From assembly GCA_021772775.1 (NCBI GenBank), contig JAJFLH010000031.1, forward strand, positions 1 to 64,000: a stretch of DNA of 64,000 nucleotides, in the 5' to 3' direction. The stretch is from Mariprofundus sp. GTDB lineage: Bacteria > Pseudomonadota > Zetaproteobacteria > Mariprofundales > Mariprofundaceae. The position numbers and the translations under genes are program-made. The notes below the pieces were generated by a model. The model worked only from the letters and a program-made list of their open reading frames with translations, did not search any database and was not told where the DNA came from. This document shows positions 7,784 to 16,521 of this stretch, one piece after another (the stretch's first letter is position 1; every line of letters begins with the position of its first letter).

Positions 7784-10720
7784 ATGATAACGGAAGTAAA
7801 AACGGAGGCAGAGGTGGAGTTAGCTTCTTATAGATTAATTACCACAAGCCATCTTGATGGTTGCCAGCAGGATAATCGAATAATTTTCCGATATACCATT
7901 CGTAGGCTTCATGTTTGCAGGGTCTTTGGCCAGATGGGGCTGCTTTTTCTCTCTGCTTCTCTCGTAATGTTGTTTATGGGCTCACTGGCTCAGGCTTCCT
8001 CCACTACAAGTGACATTCCTGCAGCGCTCCCACTGCATTCCCCAATACAAAAAGAGATTCTGATTGTTGGTAGCGAACAGGACTATCCACCCTTTGCCAC
8101 AGGCATGACTGATGCCGAGGCAGGGGGCTTTACTGTTGAACTATGGAAAGCAGTGGCGGTTGAAGCCGGCTTGAGTTACATCATTCGTGTGAAGCCTTTT
8201 CGTGAAGTTCTTCAGGATTTCAAAGAAGGAAGGACTGATGTTGTGATCAATCTTGCGCGTTCAGAAGAGCGACAGCAGTTTGCCGATTTCACCGTTCCCC
8301 ACGTTGTTGTCCACGGAGCCATTTTTGTGCGCAAGGGCGAGTCGAGTATTCGCACTGAGGATGACCTTGCAAATAAATCTATCATTGTTTTGCATGCTGA
8401 TCTGGCGCACGACTATGCAGTGGCAAAAGGCTGGGGGCCACAGCTTGTTCTGGTGGATACCACGGCCGAAGGGTTCCGATTATTAGCATCCGGAAAGCAT
8501 GATGCCATATTGATCGGCAAGCTGCCTGGCATGCAGACAGTTCTGGCCTTGGGGCTGACAGATATCGAAGCGTTGAAGATCAGAGCTGGATTTGCACAGA
8601 AGTTTGGATTTGCCGTACATGAAGGGCAATCTGATTTACTGGAGAAAATCAATGAAGGATTAGCGATTACCAAAGCCAACGGCACGTACGACGTACTGTA
8701 CGAGGATTGGTTCGGCCTATATGAAGTCAAAGAAGTGACCTTGCTGGATTCTTTCAAGTATATCTTGCCGCTCATGTTGGTTTTTATTGGTATTGGGGGA
8801 TATTTCTTCTATCGGAGACAAGACGAACGTCGAGAGTTCACGACAAAATTACAGTTTATCACAGACCATGCGCCAGTATTACTAGCTCAATGTGACAAAG
8901 GAAAATACTATAAATTCGCAAACAAGTCCTATGCTGGAACCTTTGGCCTAGAGCCGGCTGATTTGATTGGAAAGCATGCTCGGGAGATTCTTGGTGAAGA
9001 GAGCTTTGCTATTGCCCTACCTTACATGGAGATGGCTCTTTCAGGACAATCAACCATCTATGATTTAAAACTGCCAGAAACATCAAATGGAGTAAGTGTA
9101 GGCTCTGTCCACTACTCACCTGAATATGATAAGTCAGGGCATGTTGTTGGGTTTATTATTGCCGCTATTTCGGACATTATAGAGCGTAAGAAAGCAGAAG
9201 AAATGCTCCGGAAGCTGTCTCAAGCGATTGAGCAAGCGGGTGAAGCCATCCTGATTACTGATCTCAATGGCATCATAGAATATGTTAACCCTGCCTTTTC
9301 CGAACTCACCGGATATAGCCGTGATGAAGCCATTGGGAAGAATTCGCGGATGCTGCACAGTGGAAAGCAACCAGCGTCCTTTTATGAAAAAATGTGGAAA
9401 ACTATTCTGAGTGGTAATGTCTGGCATGGAAAAGTGACCGATAAGAAAAAGGACGGCACTAGCTATCCTGTCATGGAAACGATTTCACCGATTAAGAATG
9501 AATTGGGTGAAGTCACTCACTTTGTCGGCCATCAGCAAGACTTAAGCGACAACGAAGAACTTGAAAATAAATTCTACCAGGCCCAGAAGATGGAGGCGCT
9601 TGGAACGCTCGTTGGAGGCATTGCCCATGAATTTAATAACACATTGGCGGGGGTGACCGGCAACCTTTATTTGGCAAAAAGGGGAGCCTCAGAGCTACCT
9701 AATGTGATCGAAAAATTGAATACCATCGAGAAACTTTCGTTCAAAAGTGCTGACTTGATTAAAAACCTGCTTTCTTTTGCGCGCAAAGGATTTGTTCGGA
9801 AAAGATCTATTGAATTTAGCTCATTTCTAAAAGAGATTATAAAAATTCATCAAATCTCAATGCCGGAAAATATCAAACTCGATTTAGATCTTGAAACAGA
9901 CCCTGAGAGCATGATAGTCAACTGGGATGCAAACCTTCTTCAGCAGGTAGTAATGAACCTTATCAACAACGCGCGAGATGCTTTGAAAGGTATCGATAAG
10001 CCTTTGATTACAATTAAATTAAGGAAGTTTTTCGCTGATGCTGAATTCCTTACCAGCCATCCTGAAAGCGAGGCTGATAAGTTTGCTTGCCTCTCCATAA
10101 AAGATAATGGAGTGGGTATCAATGCAGCTGATCTGCCACATATTTTTGAACCTTTTTATACGACCAAGGAAGTTGGCAAAGGTACAGGGCTAGGCCTATC
10201 TATGGTAACAGGAGCAATCCAAACTCATCAAGGCTATATAGACGTGGAGAGTAAGGGAGGCGAAGGCTCTCTCTTTGAGGTTTATCTTCCGTTGATAGAG
10301 AGAGAGGAGGTCACGGCTCTCTCTAAGCAGGAGGAGCTCGCTGAGTATGAGATAAATGAGACAATTCTGTTGGTAGATGATGAGTCTCATATTCTTGATG
10401 TTGGAAAAGAACTTCTGGAAGCTTTGGGTTATCAGGTACTGGTGGCTTCAGATGGTTTAGAGGCGGTTGAAATATTCAAAGCCAATAGGGATGAGGTTTC
10501 TATCGTGATTACGGATATCATGATGCCAAAGCTTGGTGGTGTTGAATCGGTTGAACTTATCAAACAGATACGATCTGACATTAAAGTCATTTTTACCACG
10601 GGCTATAACAAAGAAGAGGAACTGCTGGGGGATATCTATACTAGCGAGGCTATTATTCTTTATAAACCGTACGATATCGATGAACTGAGAAGAACCATCA
10701 GTAGCGAGTTGGCCTCTTAG
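7784..10720 (+). CDS. Hybrid histidine kinase with fused SBP_bac_3 sensor (SBP, 2 PAS, HisKA, HATPase, REC)
   Basis: 978 residues from ATG 7784; an internal ATG at the signal-like segment MGLLFLSASLVMLFMGSL (about 7934) could be the real start. Residues ~88-315 form a family-3 solute-binding domain (VGSEQDYPPFA, GGFTVELWKAV, GRTDVVINLARSEER) that would lie in the periplasm, as in BvgS/EvgS-type sensors. A membrane helix (326-345) is followed by two PAS domains (355-465 and 475-590). HisKA has H615 in VGGIAHEFNN, followed by HATPase and a receiver with D911. It probably senses an amino acid or similar small molecule. Its core pairs with the MHYT kinase at 53816-56587. Confidence 0.92.
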   Translation: MITEVKTEAEVELASYRLITTSHLDGCQQDNRIIFRYTIRRLHVCRVFGQMGLLFLSASLVMLFMGSLAQASSTTSDIPAALPLHSPIQKEILIVGSEQDYPPFATGMTDAEAGGFTVELWKAVAVEAGLSYIIRVKPFREVLQDFKEGRTDVVINLARSEERQQFADFTVPHVVVHGAIFVRKGESSIRTEDDLANKSIIVLHADLAHDYAVAKGWGPQLVLVDTTAEGFRLLASGKHDAILIGKLPGMQTVLALGLTDIEALKIRAGFAQKFGFAVHEGQSDLLEKINEGLAITKANGTYDVLYEDWFGLYEVKEVTLLDSFKYILPLMLVFIGIGGYFFYRRQDERREFTTKLQFITDHAPVLLAQCDKGKYYKFANKSYAGTFGLEPADLIGKHAREILGEESFAIALPYMEMALSGQSTIYDLKLPETSNGVSVGSVHYSPEYDKSGHVVGFIIAAISDIIERKKAEEMLRKLSQAIEQAGEAILITDLNGIIEYVNPAFSELTGYSRDEAIGKNSRMLHSGKQPASFYEKMWKTILSGNVWHGKVTDKKKDGTSYPVMETISPIKNELGEVTHFVGHQQDLSDNEELENKFYQAQKMEALGTLVGGIAHEFNNTLAGVTGNLYLAKRGASELPNVIEKLNTIEKLSFKSADLIKNLLSFARKGFVRKRSIEFSSFLKEIIKIHQISMPENIKLDLDLETDPESMIVNWDANLLQQVVMNLINNARDALKGIDKPLITIKLRKFFADAEFLTSHPESEADKFACLSIKDNGVGINAADLPHIFEPFYTTKEVGKGTGLGLSMVTGAIQTHQGYIDVESKGGEGSLFEVYLPLIEREEVTALSKQEELAEYEINETILLVDDESHILDVGKELLEALGYQVLVASDGLEAVEIFKANRDEVSIVITDIMMPKLGGVESVELIKQIRSDIKVIFTTGYNKEEELLGDIYTSEAIILYKPYDIDELRRTISSELAS

Positions 10721-10823
10721 AGCTTGTCAGCATTATTGATTGCGATGGTGTAGTGCTATGTTGATGGGCTCGATTTCTGTACTGAGCGGAAACATCTAAG
10801 AGCTTGTTTTTTGGGGATGGTAT

Positions 10824-11456
10824 ATGAAAAAAGTCCAAGAATATAAAGGTAAAGAAATCATTGTCTGTTTTGATGCTTCTCGATGCATTCACTCAGGAGA
10901 GTGCGTGCGAGGGCTTCCTGAAGTGTTTCTGAAAAAAGTAGAAGGTCCGTGGATTCAACCTGATGCAGCAGATGTTAATGAGCTGACAAAGCTGATCGAA
11001 ACTTGTCCTTCTGGTGCTCTCTGTTACGAGAAAAATGATCAGACTGAAGCGATGCCCGAGATCAATAGGATCAAAGTTGAAAGCGATGGGCCATTAACCA
11101 TCTATGCTGATTACAGTCTCAATGGCATCCAAGCAGAATCACCACGGGCCACGCTTTGTCGTTGTGGTGCGTCGAAGGTCAAACCCTATTGCGATGGTTC
11201 GCATGAAGAGGTTGGCTTTAGCGATAAGGGTGAAGTTACAGCCTTCAATCCTGATGATAAACAAGAGTCTGGCATCGTGGAGATCAAGGCACTAAAAAAT
11301 GGGCCTCTATATTTGCTCGGTCCACACTGCATCTGTGATGCTGCAGGCTCTATTGCTCGCGTGTGCTATAAAATTACCCTGTGTCGATGTGGAGTCTCAA
11401 AGGTGAAGCCTTACTGCGATGGATCTCATGCAGGCATTGGTTTTAAAGCTGATTGA
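10824..11456 (+). CDS. Iron-sulfur protein: divergent 4Fe-4S domain plus two CDGSH domains
   Basis: 210 residues from ATG 10824. Residues 10-68 are a mono-cluster ferredoxin domain (Fer4_19 type) with DASRCIHSGECV and IETCPSGAL. Two CDGSH domains follow: C112, C114, C123 and H127, then C187, C189, C198 and H202, each in a CRCGxSKxKPYCDGSH motif that binds a 2Fe-2S cluster with one His ligand. The protein is soluble and likely handles electrons or clusters. The same fusion architecture is known in bacteria but has no firm role. It is convergent with the acetyltransferase gene. Confidence 0.9.
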   Translation: MKKVQEYKGKEIIVCFDASRCIHSGECVRGLPEVFLKKVEGPWIQPDAADVNELTKLIETCPSGALCYEKNDQTEAMPEINRIKVESDGPLTIYADYSLNGIQAESPRATLCRCGASKVKPYCDGSHEEVGFSDKGEVTAFNPDDKQESGIVEIKALKNGPLYLLGPHCICDAAGSIARVCYKITLCRCGVSKVKPYCDGSHAGIGFKAD

Positions 11457-11468
11457 AGCGGGCGTTGA

Positions 11469-11978
11469 TTAATAGTAAATCTGATGGGCTGCGACATCTT
11501 TTGTGACAACGGCATTGGCTCCGATAATTGCACCATCTCCAATATGGATACCCGGTAGTACTTTGGCACCACCTCCAATCCATACATCATCACCAATATG
11601 CACAGGCCTCGCATAGCAGACACCTCGCCTTCGCGCCTCGATCTCTTTGGGGTGCTCTGAGGTATAGATATGAACACCGGGGCCAAGCAATACATTATCC
11701 CCAATGTTGATCATGGCCGCATCAAGTAAAACACAGTGAAAATTGGCATAAAAATTAGTGCCAACTTGTATGTTGATACCATAATCACATTGAAAACCCG
11801 GCTCCAATACACAATTCCCCAAGGCTTTAAAAAGGCGTTTGATGTGTTTCATGTTCCCCAGGCTAGGGTGCGCATTGTATTTGGCACAGGCTAATCTGGC
11901 GCGTTCGCGCAGTTGTCGAAGCTCAAGATCCAGACAGTTATAATGTTGACCTGTGATCATCTTTTCTAATTCACTCAT
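11469..11978 (-). CDS. Maltose/galactoside O-acetyltransferase family protein
   Basis: 169 residues from ATG 11978. The N-terminal mac domain ([20 protein letters not shown]) precedes a left-handed beta-helix of hexapeptide repeats, including the [12 protein letters not shown] loop with the catalytic His and the [20 protein letters not shown] repeat set. The family transfers acetyl from acetyl-CoA to sugars such as maltose or glucose; the natural substrate is usually unclear. It is slightly shorter than the usual ~185 residues because the C-terminal tail is brief. It stands alone, convergent with the CDGSH gene. Confidence 0.9.
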   Translation of the reverse strand: MSELEKMITGQHYNCLDLELRQLRERARLACAKYNAHPSLGNMKHIKRLFKALGNCVLEPGFQCDYGINIQVGTNFYANFHCVLLDAAMINIGDNVLLGPGVHIYTSEHPKEIEARRRGVCYARPVHIGDDVWIGGGAKVLPGIHIGDGAIIGANAVVTKDVAAHQIYY

Positions 11979-12244
11979 CGACTCACTTTATCCCTTTGTT
12001 CTGCATTCATCCACATGAGACTCATCAAGAGGACAGCGTGATTGTTTATATTGTGACAGGAAAGTTCCCACTCTTATTGTTTACGGATCGCTAGTTAAAA
12101 CGATCTACTCTATGCAGGACTTTAGCAGCTACATATCTACGTCATTCAGGTATGCCTTTAGCCGAAATCCATTGTGCGGAAAAAAAATGGTTTCCCCTCG
12201 GGGGCTCTCTCTCGCTTTGCGATTCACCTGATCTGCCGCAAGCA

Positions 12245-12298
12245 GCGTTCATCTTGCCTGAGAGGCTCACTCATGCAAGATGAACGCATCAACTTTTT
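12245..12298 (+). terminator. Hairpin with U-tract, possible terminator of an unassigned RNA
   Basis: Perfect 13-base arms at 12245-12257 and 12275-12287 enclose a 17-base loop, and a T-rich run (12294-12298, then more T) follows on the plus strand. No plus-strand gene lies upstream, so if it is a terminator it would end a non-coding transcript. Confidence 0.45.
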
Positions 12299-12352
12299 AT
12301 TTTAGATCGTTTTTCATTATACGTGAGATGCCCGCAGTGTTTTAGTGCTAAA

Positions 12353-12392
12353 AACACAAAGCCCACGGACTTTCATCCATGGGCTTTGTGTT
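12353..12392 (-). terminator. Rho-independent terminator after the OmpA-family gene
   Basis: Arms AACACAAAGCCCA and TGGGCTTTGTGTT pair almost perfectly around a short loop. A T-run follows on the minus strand, 24 bases past the stop of the lipoprotein gene. Confidence 0.8.
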
Positions 12393-12415
12393 GTACAGAT
12401 TCTAATTGCAGAGTT

Positions 12416-13105
12416 TTACTGAATATCGTTGTTAGGAATAACCAGCATTTCTACACGACGGTTCAACTGCATGCCTGCTTCGGTATCATTGGATGCGCGC
12501 GGCTGAGCCTCACCACGTCCTTCGACGCCAATTCGGTTCGATGCCAGCCCACGATCCATCAAATACCATTTTACAGCCTGAGCGCGCTGTTCAGAGAGCT
12601 GCTGGTTGTATTGTGCAGAGCCACGACTATCGGTGTGACCGGTGATATTGATGGTGGTGCGTGGGTATCGGCTCAAAATATCAGCAACCTTGTTCAGTGT
12701 GTTATGGAAAGCCGGTGTTAATTTGGCGGAGTTGGAAGCAAATGAGATTTCGCTATTCATGGTGATTTTGAGATTTTCATTTTGCAAACGTTGAATCTCA
12801 ATCTGACTTCTGCGCTGCTCTTCAGCCAGTGCCTGTTTAAATTCCTGTTCCTGTTTGTCCATATACATACCGGTACCTGCACCAAGTGCACCACCTGCAG
12901 CTGCTCCCATCAGAGCACCGCGCAGAGCACCACCGGAATGATCTTTCTGGTGTCCAATTACTGCACCGGCAAGAGCGCCCAGGGTGGCACCAATAGCAGC
13001 ATTTTGTTTGGTGTTTTTGTTTGGATCGTTCTGGTCAATTGGGCTGCTGGCACAACTGGTTAAAACAAATCCTGCTGTGATGGCAATGAATGCAATTCTT
13101 TTCAT
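12416..13105 (-). CDS. OmpA-family outer-membrane lipoprotein with glycine zipper
   Basis: 229 residues from ATG 13105. A lipoprotein signal with lipobox LTSC gives an acylated Cys near residue 17. A glycine-zipper stretch (IGATLGALAGAVIG, then GAAAGGALGAGTG) lies at about 38-82, followed by a short coiled coil. The C-terminal OmpA domain binds peptidoglycan, with ITGHTDSRGSAQYNQQLSEQ and NRRVEMLVIP. The organisation matches YiaD-type proteins that tether the outer membrane to the wall. It has its own terminator and probably its own promoter in the 268-base gap upstream. Confidence 0.93.
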   Translation of the reverse strand: MKRIAFIAITAGFVLTSCASSPIDQNDPNKNTKQNAAIGATLGALAGAVIGHQKDHSGGALRGALMGAAAGGALGAGTGMYMDKQEQEFKQALAEEQRRSQIEIQRLQNENLKITMNSEISFASNSAKLTPAFHNTLNKVADILSRYPRTTINITGHTDSRGSAQYNQQLSEQRAQAVKWYLMDRGLASNRIGVEGRGEAQPRASNDTEAGMQLNRRVEMLVIPNNDIQ

Positions 13106-13208
13106 TTTTTATTCTCCGTGTTCTTCAATTCAATTCACTTGGATCATGATCGTTTAATAAAACTCAATGGTAACTTATTCAGTACGCTTTAAAATTTGCC
13201 GCAATAGA

Positions 13209-13248
13209 ACTTTGAATGGATGCACGAAGGGTATGAAATATTCAAAGT
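13209..13248. repeat. Inverted repeat in the divergent promoter region
   Basis: Perfect 9-base arms (ACTTTGAAT at 13209-13217, ATTCAAAGT at 13240-13248) flank 22 bases. They lie between the divergent lipoprotein and hydroxylase genes, so this could be an operator; no known site matches. Confidence 0.3.
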
Positions 13249-13433
13249 GTTTCCATATCAGTGTTTATCTCGTTCATCTGTGGTTTCATTGACTGTACTG
13301 AACAGTTACACTCAATGTAGCCAAATCTTATAGCGTATAATCAACAAACCCAAGTGGAATAAACGCACCGCTAGTGAATCACAGACTCTTTTTATTTTTT
13401 GCGACTAGGTTCGTTTTTATTCAGACTGGCGCA

Positions 13434-14282
13434 ATGGAAGAATCGACACTCAGACTCATTGTTTTTTTCTCTATCTTAATAGTCATGGCGCTGGCTGAAT
13501 TTATACGGCCTCGACGTGTCTTGATCATGGCCTATCAGCGCTGGCCGGCTAATTTAGGTGTTATTGTATTGGATGTTTTGATTGCACGGATTGTCTTGCC
13601 CGCTGGCGCAGTAGGAGCCTCCCTATGGGCTCTTGAACACGATGTTGGGCTGTTCAATTGGTTGGGGTGGAATGATGCTGTTACATTTGTTTTAGTCGTG
13701 ATTTTGCTGGATCTGGTGGTGTATGGTCAGCATATGTTGTTTCATCGAATACCACTGTTATGGCGTCTGCATATGGTGCATCACGCGGACCGGGAAATTG
13801 ATGTTTCGACCGGATTACGCTTTCATCCCATAGAAATTCTACTATCGATGTTTATTAAAATGAGCGTTGTAGTATTGCTGGGGGCCCCCGTGTTGGCTGT
13901 TGTGATCTTTGAAATGATACTCAATGCTATGGCTATGTTTAACCATGCTAATTTTAGATTGCCTCTAAAGTTCGACGCTTTACTGCGCATGCTGGTGATT
14001 ACCCCGGATCTGCACCGTATTCACCACTCCATCATCAAAAATGAGACCAATAGCAATTATGGATTTAATTTATCGCTCTGGGATCGTATATTTGGTACCT
14101 ATCGTGCTCAACCACAACTGGGGCATGATGATATGGTGATCGGATTAGAGCATCTGCAGGATGCGCCGACGCATCGCATTGATTTTATGCTGCGCTTGCC
14201 GTTTTGCGGTGAAATCGGCCAGTATCCGATGCCGATGACAAAACCAGCTAAACAACGCGAGGGAAACAAAGATGTGCGATAG
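13434..14282 (+). CDS. Sterol desaturase / fatty acid hydroxylase family membrane protein
   Basis: 282 residues from ATG 13434; an in-frame GTG at 13374 would add 20 residues and neither start has a strong ribosome site. Several membrane helices surround the diiron histidine clusters HMLFH, HMVHH and HRIHH, the signature of this superfamily. The enzymes use oxygen and a diiron centre to hydroxylate or desaturate lipids; the substrate is unknown. The gene overlaps the start of a BFD-like 2Fe-2S protein gene by 11 bases, a plausible redox partner. Confidence 0.9.
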   Translation: MEESTLRLIVFFSILIVMALAEFIRPRRVLIMAYQRWPANLGVIVLDVLIARIVLPAGAVGASLWALEHDVGLFNWLGWNDAVTFVLVVILLDLVVYGQHMLFHRIPLLWRLHMVHHADREIDVSTGLRFHPIEILLSMFIKMSVVVLLGAPVLAVVIFEMILNAMAMFNHANFRLPLKFDALLRMLVITPDLHRIHHSIIKNETNSNYGFNLSLWDRIFGTYRAQPQLGHDDMVIGLEHLQDAPTHRIDFMLRLPFCGEIGQYPMPMTKPAKQREGNKDVR

Positions 14283-14475
14283 TAAAGTGAACCGCTGCGA
14301 ATGCGTCCACAAAACATTCGAACAGTTAAAGTCTTTTGATAGTTTTGAGGCAGCACAAGCAGCTACCGGTTGTGGAGCCGAATGCGAAGGTTGTACCCCC
14401 TACATCAAACTGATGTTCGCCAGTGGTGAAAGCGAGTTCGATATTGAAGATCCACGTTTAACTGATTATGAATAG
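14272..14475 (+). CDS. BFD-like (2Fe-2S)-binding protein
   Basis: 67 residues from ATG 14272, overlapping the hydroxylase gene. CECVHKTF near the N-terminus and CGAECEGCTPYIK in the middle fit the four-cysteine helix-turn-helix fold of bacterioferritin-associated ferredoxin, which ligates one 2Fe-2S cluster. Bfd releases iron from bacterioferritin, but many homologues serve as small electron carriers. The overlap with a diiron hydroxylase gene favours electron delivery here; this is inference. Confidence 0.82.
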   Translation: MCDSKVNRCECVHKTFEQLKSFDSFEAAQAATGCGAECEGCTPYIKLMFASGESEFDIEDPRLTDYE

Positions 14476-15517
14476 CAGGGATGATCGAGGTGGGCATATG
14501 TTGATTGCTGCGGCTGCTTTTGTCGTTGTGATTGCAGGCATGCAGGCAGCGGCTTCGCTGTTGGTGCCTTTTTTGCTGGCTGCATTTGTTGCGATCATCT
14601 GTTTGCCGCTATTAAACTTTTTAATCAAAAAACAGTTTTCTGCAGGTCTGTCGGTATTGATCATTACACTGGCTATCGTATTGATTGGGGTGGTGGTCGG
14701 TGCTTTTGTAGGTTCATCACTGGCAGATTTTTCACATAATTTACCAGGTTATCAGGAACGCCTGAAACTGTTGACCGCCAATAGTTTTAATTGGCTTGCA
14801 GCTATGGGGATTGCAACATCATCACAAGCGATGCTGGAGGTGTTGGATCCATCCGCTGCGATGGGCATGGCAGGCCAACTGCTATCCGGACTAGGTAATG
14901 CATTGGCGAATACTTTTCTGATTGTGCTTACAGTGATATTTTTGTTGGTGGAAGCAACGGCATTGCCACATAAATGGGCTGCAATGGGTAAAGATGCACC
15001 CTCGGTCTCCAGCTTTGAAGCATTTGTAGCCAGTGTCAGCTCCTATTTTGCCATTAAGACATGGATCAGTCTGGCTACAGGTCTGTTTATAGCCATCTGG
15101 TTAGCCCTTATTGGAGTAGATTATCCCTTGTTATGGGGATTGGTGGCATTCCTGTTCAATTTTGTGCCGAATATCGGTTCGATTATTGCTGCCGTTCCTG
15201 CTCTGTTGTTGGCGCTGGTGCAGCTGGGTGGCGGAGACGCATTAGTGGCCAGCTTGGGCTATGTGATTGCCAATGTGGTGATGGGTAATGTCATTGAACC
15301 GAAATATATGGGCAAAGGAGTAGGTTTATCTACGCTGGTCGTCTTTATTTCTCTGGTATTTTGGGGATGGGTGCTGGGCCCTGTGGGTATGCTTCTCTCA
15401 GTGCCTCTAACCATGATTATCAAACTGGCTCTGGAATCAAAGCAGGAGACACAATGGTTAGCGATACTGTTGGGGCCTGATATTAAGGTAAGCAATACGA
15501 AAACGGCAAAAAACTAA
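14468..15517 (+). CDS. AI-2E family (PerM-like) permease
   Basis: 349 residues from ATG 14468, overlapping the previous stop by eight bases. About seven or eight membrane helices are visible, with a central soluble stretch. The C-terminal half has the family signature region FNFVPNIGSIIAAVPALLLA and NVIEPKYMGKGVGLSTLVV. Members have been linked to autoinducer-2 export or sodium/proton antiport, with roles not settled. It is the last gene of a short overlapping operon. Confidence 0.92.
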   Translation: MNSRDDRGGHMLIAAAAFVVVIAGMQAAASLLVPFLLAAFVAIICLPLLNFLIKKQFSAGLSVLIITLAIVLIGVVVGAFVGSSLADFSHNLPGYQERLKLLTANSFNWLAAMGIATSSQAMLEVLDPSAAMGMAGQLLSGLGNALANTFLIVLTVIFLLVEATALPHKWAAMGKDAPSVSSFEAFVASVSSYFAIKTWISLATGLFIAIWLALIGVDYPLLWGLVAFLFNFVPNIGSIIAAVPALLLALVQLGGGDALVASLGYVIANVVMGNVIEPKYMGKGVGLSTLVVFISLVFWGWVLGPVGMLLSVPLTMIIKLALESKQETQWLAILLGPDIKVSNTKTAKN

Positions 15518-15601
15518 CGATTGGAAAGCTCTTTATTTCATACAATATGAGTTGAATGAGTGGCTATACCAATGGATAGATAAGATGAAGGGTGACAATC
15601 T

Positions 15602-16519
15602 TTGACACATTGCGATTCTGTTTCTAAGCTGACAAACATGAATATCAATGGTAAAACCAAGACCTATGGCATCATCGGATGGCCTGTAGAACACTCGTTA
15701 TCTCCGCTCTTCCAGTCCGATTTTCTTGAATTAAAAAATATCAATGCGGTGTATGTGCCATTCGCAGTGGCACCTGAATTGCTCACAGAGGCTATGCAAG
15801 GATTGTGGGCACTGGGTGTGGAAGGATTTAATGTGACCGTTCCACATAAAGAATCTATTTTTCAGTTGGTTGAGGCTGATGCTGATGCCAAACATATTGG
15901 TGCCATCAATACCGTTCGTCGCAGCGCTAAGGGTTGGCAGGCAACCAACACAGATTGGCGTGGGTTTAAAGCAGTCGTTGAAGGATTAGGCGTAGATATG
16001 GCAGATCAACAAGCACTGCTATTTGGCGCCGGTGGTACTTCGCGTGCCGTACTGCATGCCTTATCTGAACTTAAAGTAGGCAAGGTGATGATCTGTAACC
16101 GTAATCCTGATCGTTTAGCTGCCCTGGTCGAGTTTGCCCAAGCCACTTACCCGAGCATGAATATTGAACCGCTGTTCTGGCATCAGGATGATGTCGAGCG
16201 TATTTGTTTGGATTCTGCACTGCTGATCAATACTACCAGCATAGGTTTAAAAGCGGGGCAGACCTTTCCATTTATATTATCGGGGCAAGGTATAGCGATT
16301 GATGCTGTCTATCGGCCTGATGGTAAAACGGCTTTTGTTGAAGCCGCATCACTGGCGGGACGTGCCGCTGTAGACGGGCTGCCCATGTTAATAGCACAGG
16401 GTGCTGCTGCTTTTGCATGGTGGCATGATTGTGAAGTACCGGATATGACTCAGGCCTTACATCAGATTCAGCTTGATGTCGGCCGCAATCCCATCGTTCT
16501 CTCAGGTTGGGTGAAGTAG
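15602..16519 (+). CDS. aroE: Shikimate dehydrogenase
   Basis: 305 residues from TTG 15602, which has a GAAGGG site about eight bases upstream; an ATG at 15638 would give a more usual 293 residues. The substrate site YGIIGWPVEHSLSPLFQ is intact, followed by NVTVPHKES with the catalytic Lys and NTDWRGF. The Rossmann loop GAGGTSRAVLHAL binds NADP. It reduces 3-dehydroshikimate in the chorismate pathway. The gene ends two bases before pilB, so it probably shares a transcript with the pilus genes. Confidence 0.95.
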   Translation: MTHCDSVSKLTNMNINGKTKTYGIIGWPVEHSLSPLFQSDFLELKNINAVYVPFAVAPELLTEAMQGLWALGVEGFNVTVPHKESIFQLVEADADAKHIGAINTVRRSAKGWQATNTDWRGFKAVVEGLGVDMADQQALLFGAGGTSRAVLHALSELKVGKVMICNRNPDRLAALVEFAQATYPSMNIEPLFWHQDDVERICLDSALLINTTSIGLKAGQTFPFILSGQGIAIDAVYRPDGKTAFVEAASLAGRAAVDGLPMLIAQGAAAFAWWHDCEVPDMTQALHQIQLDVGRNPIVLSGWVK

Positions 16520-16521
16520 GG

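Larger units (their letters stand above)
11979..12415. other. Intergenic region with structured sequence
   Basis: A 437-base gap between two minus-strand genes. It contains the lipoprotein gene terminator (12353-12392) and a second perfect inverted repeat (12245-12287). A GC-rich patch at 12190-12240 has small stems such as TCGC/GCGA. No protein frame with a ribosome site was seen. The structured part may be an RNA transcribed on the plus strand, but I cannot assign it to a known family. Confidence 0.45.

Noticed and set aside
11979-12300. Glycine riboswitch on the minus strand
   Set aside because: A CTCTCAGGCAAGATGAACG stretch resembles one aptamer part, but the other conserved parts are in the wrong order and no glycine gene follows.
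12323-12721. Plus-strand open frame over the OmpA lipoprotein gene
   Set aside because: It is antisense to a clear OmpA-domain gene and crosses its terminator.
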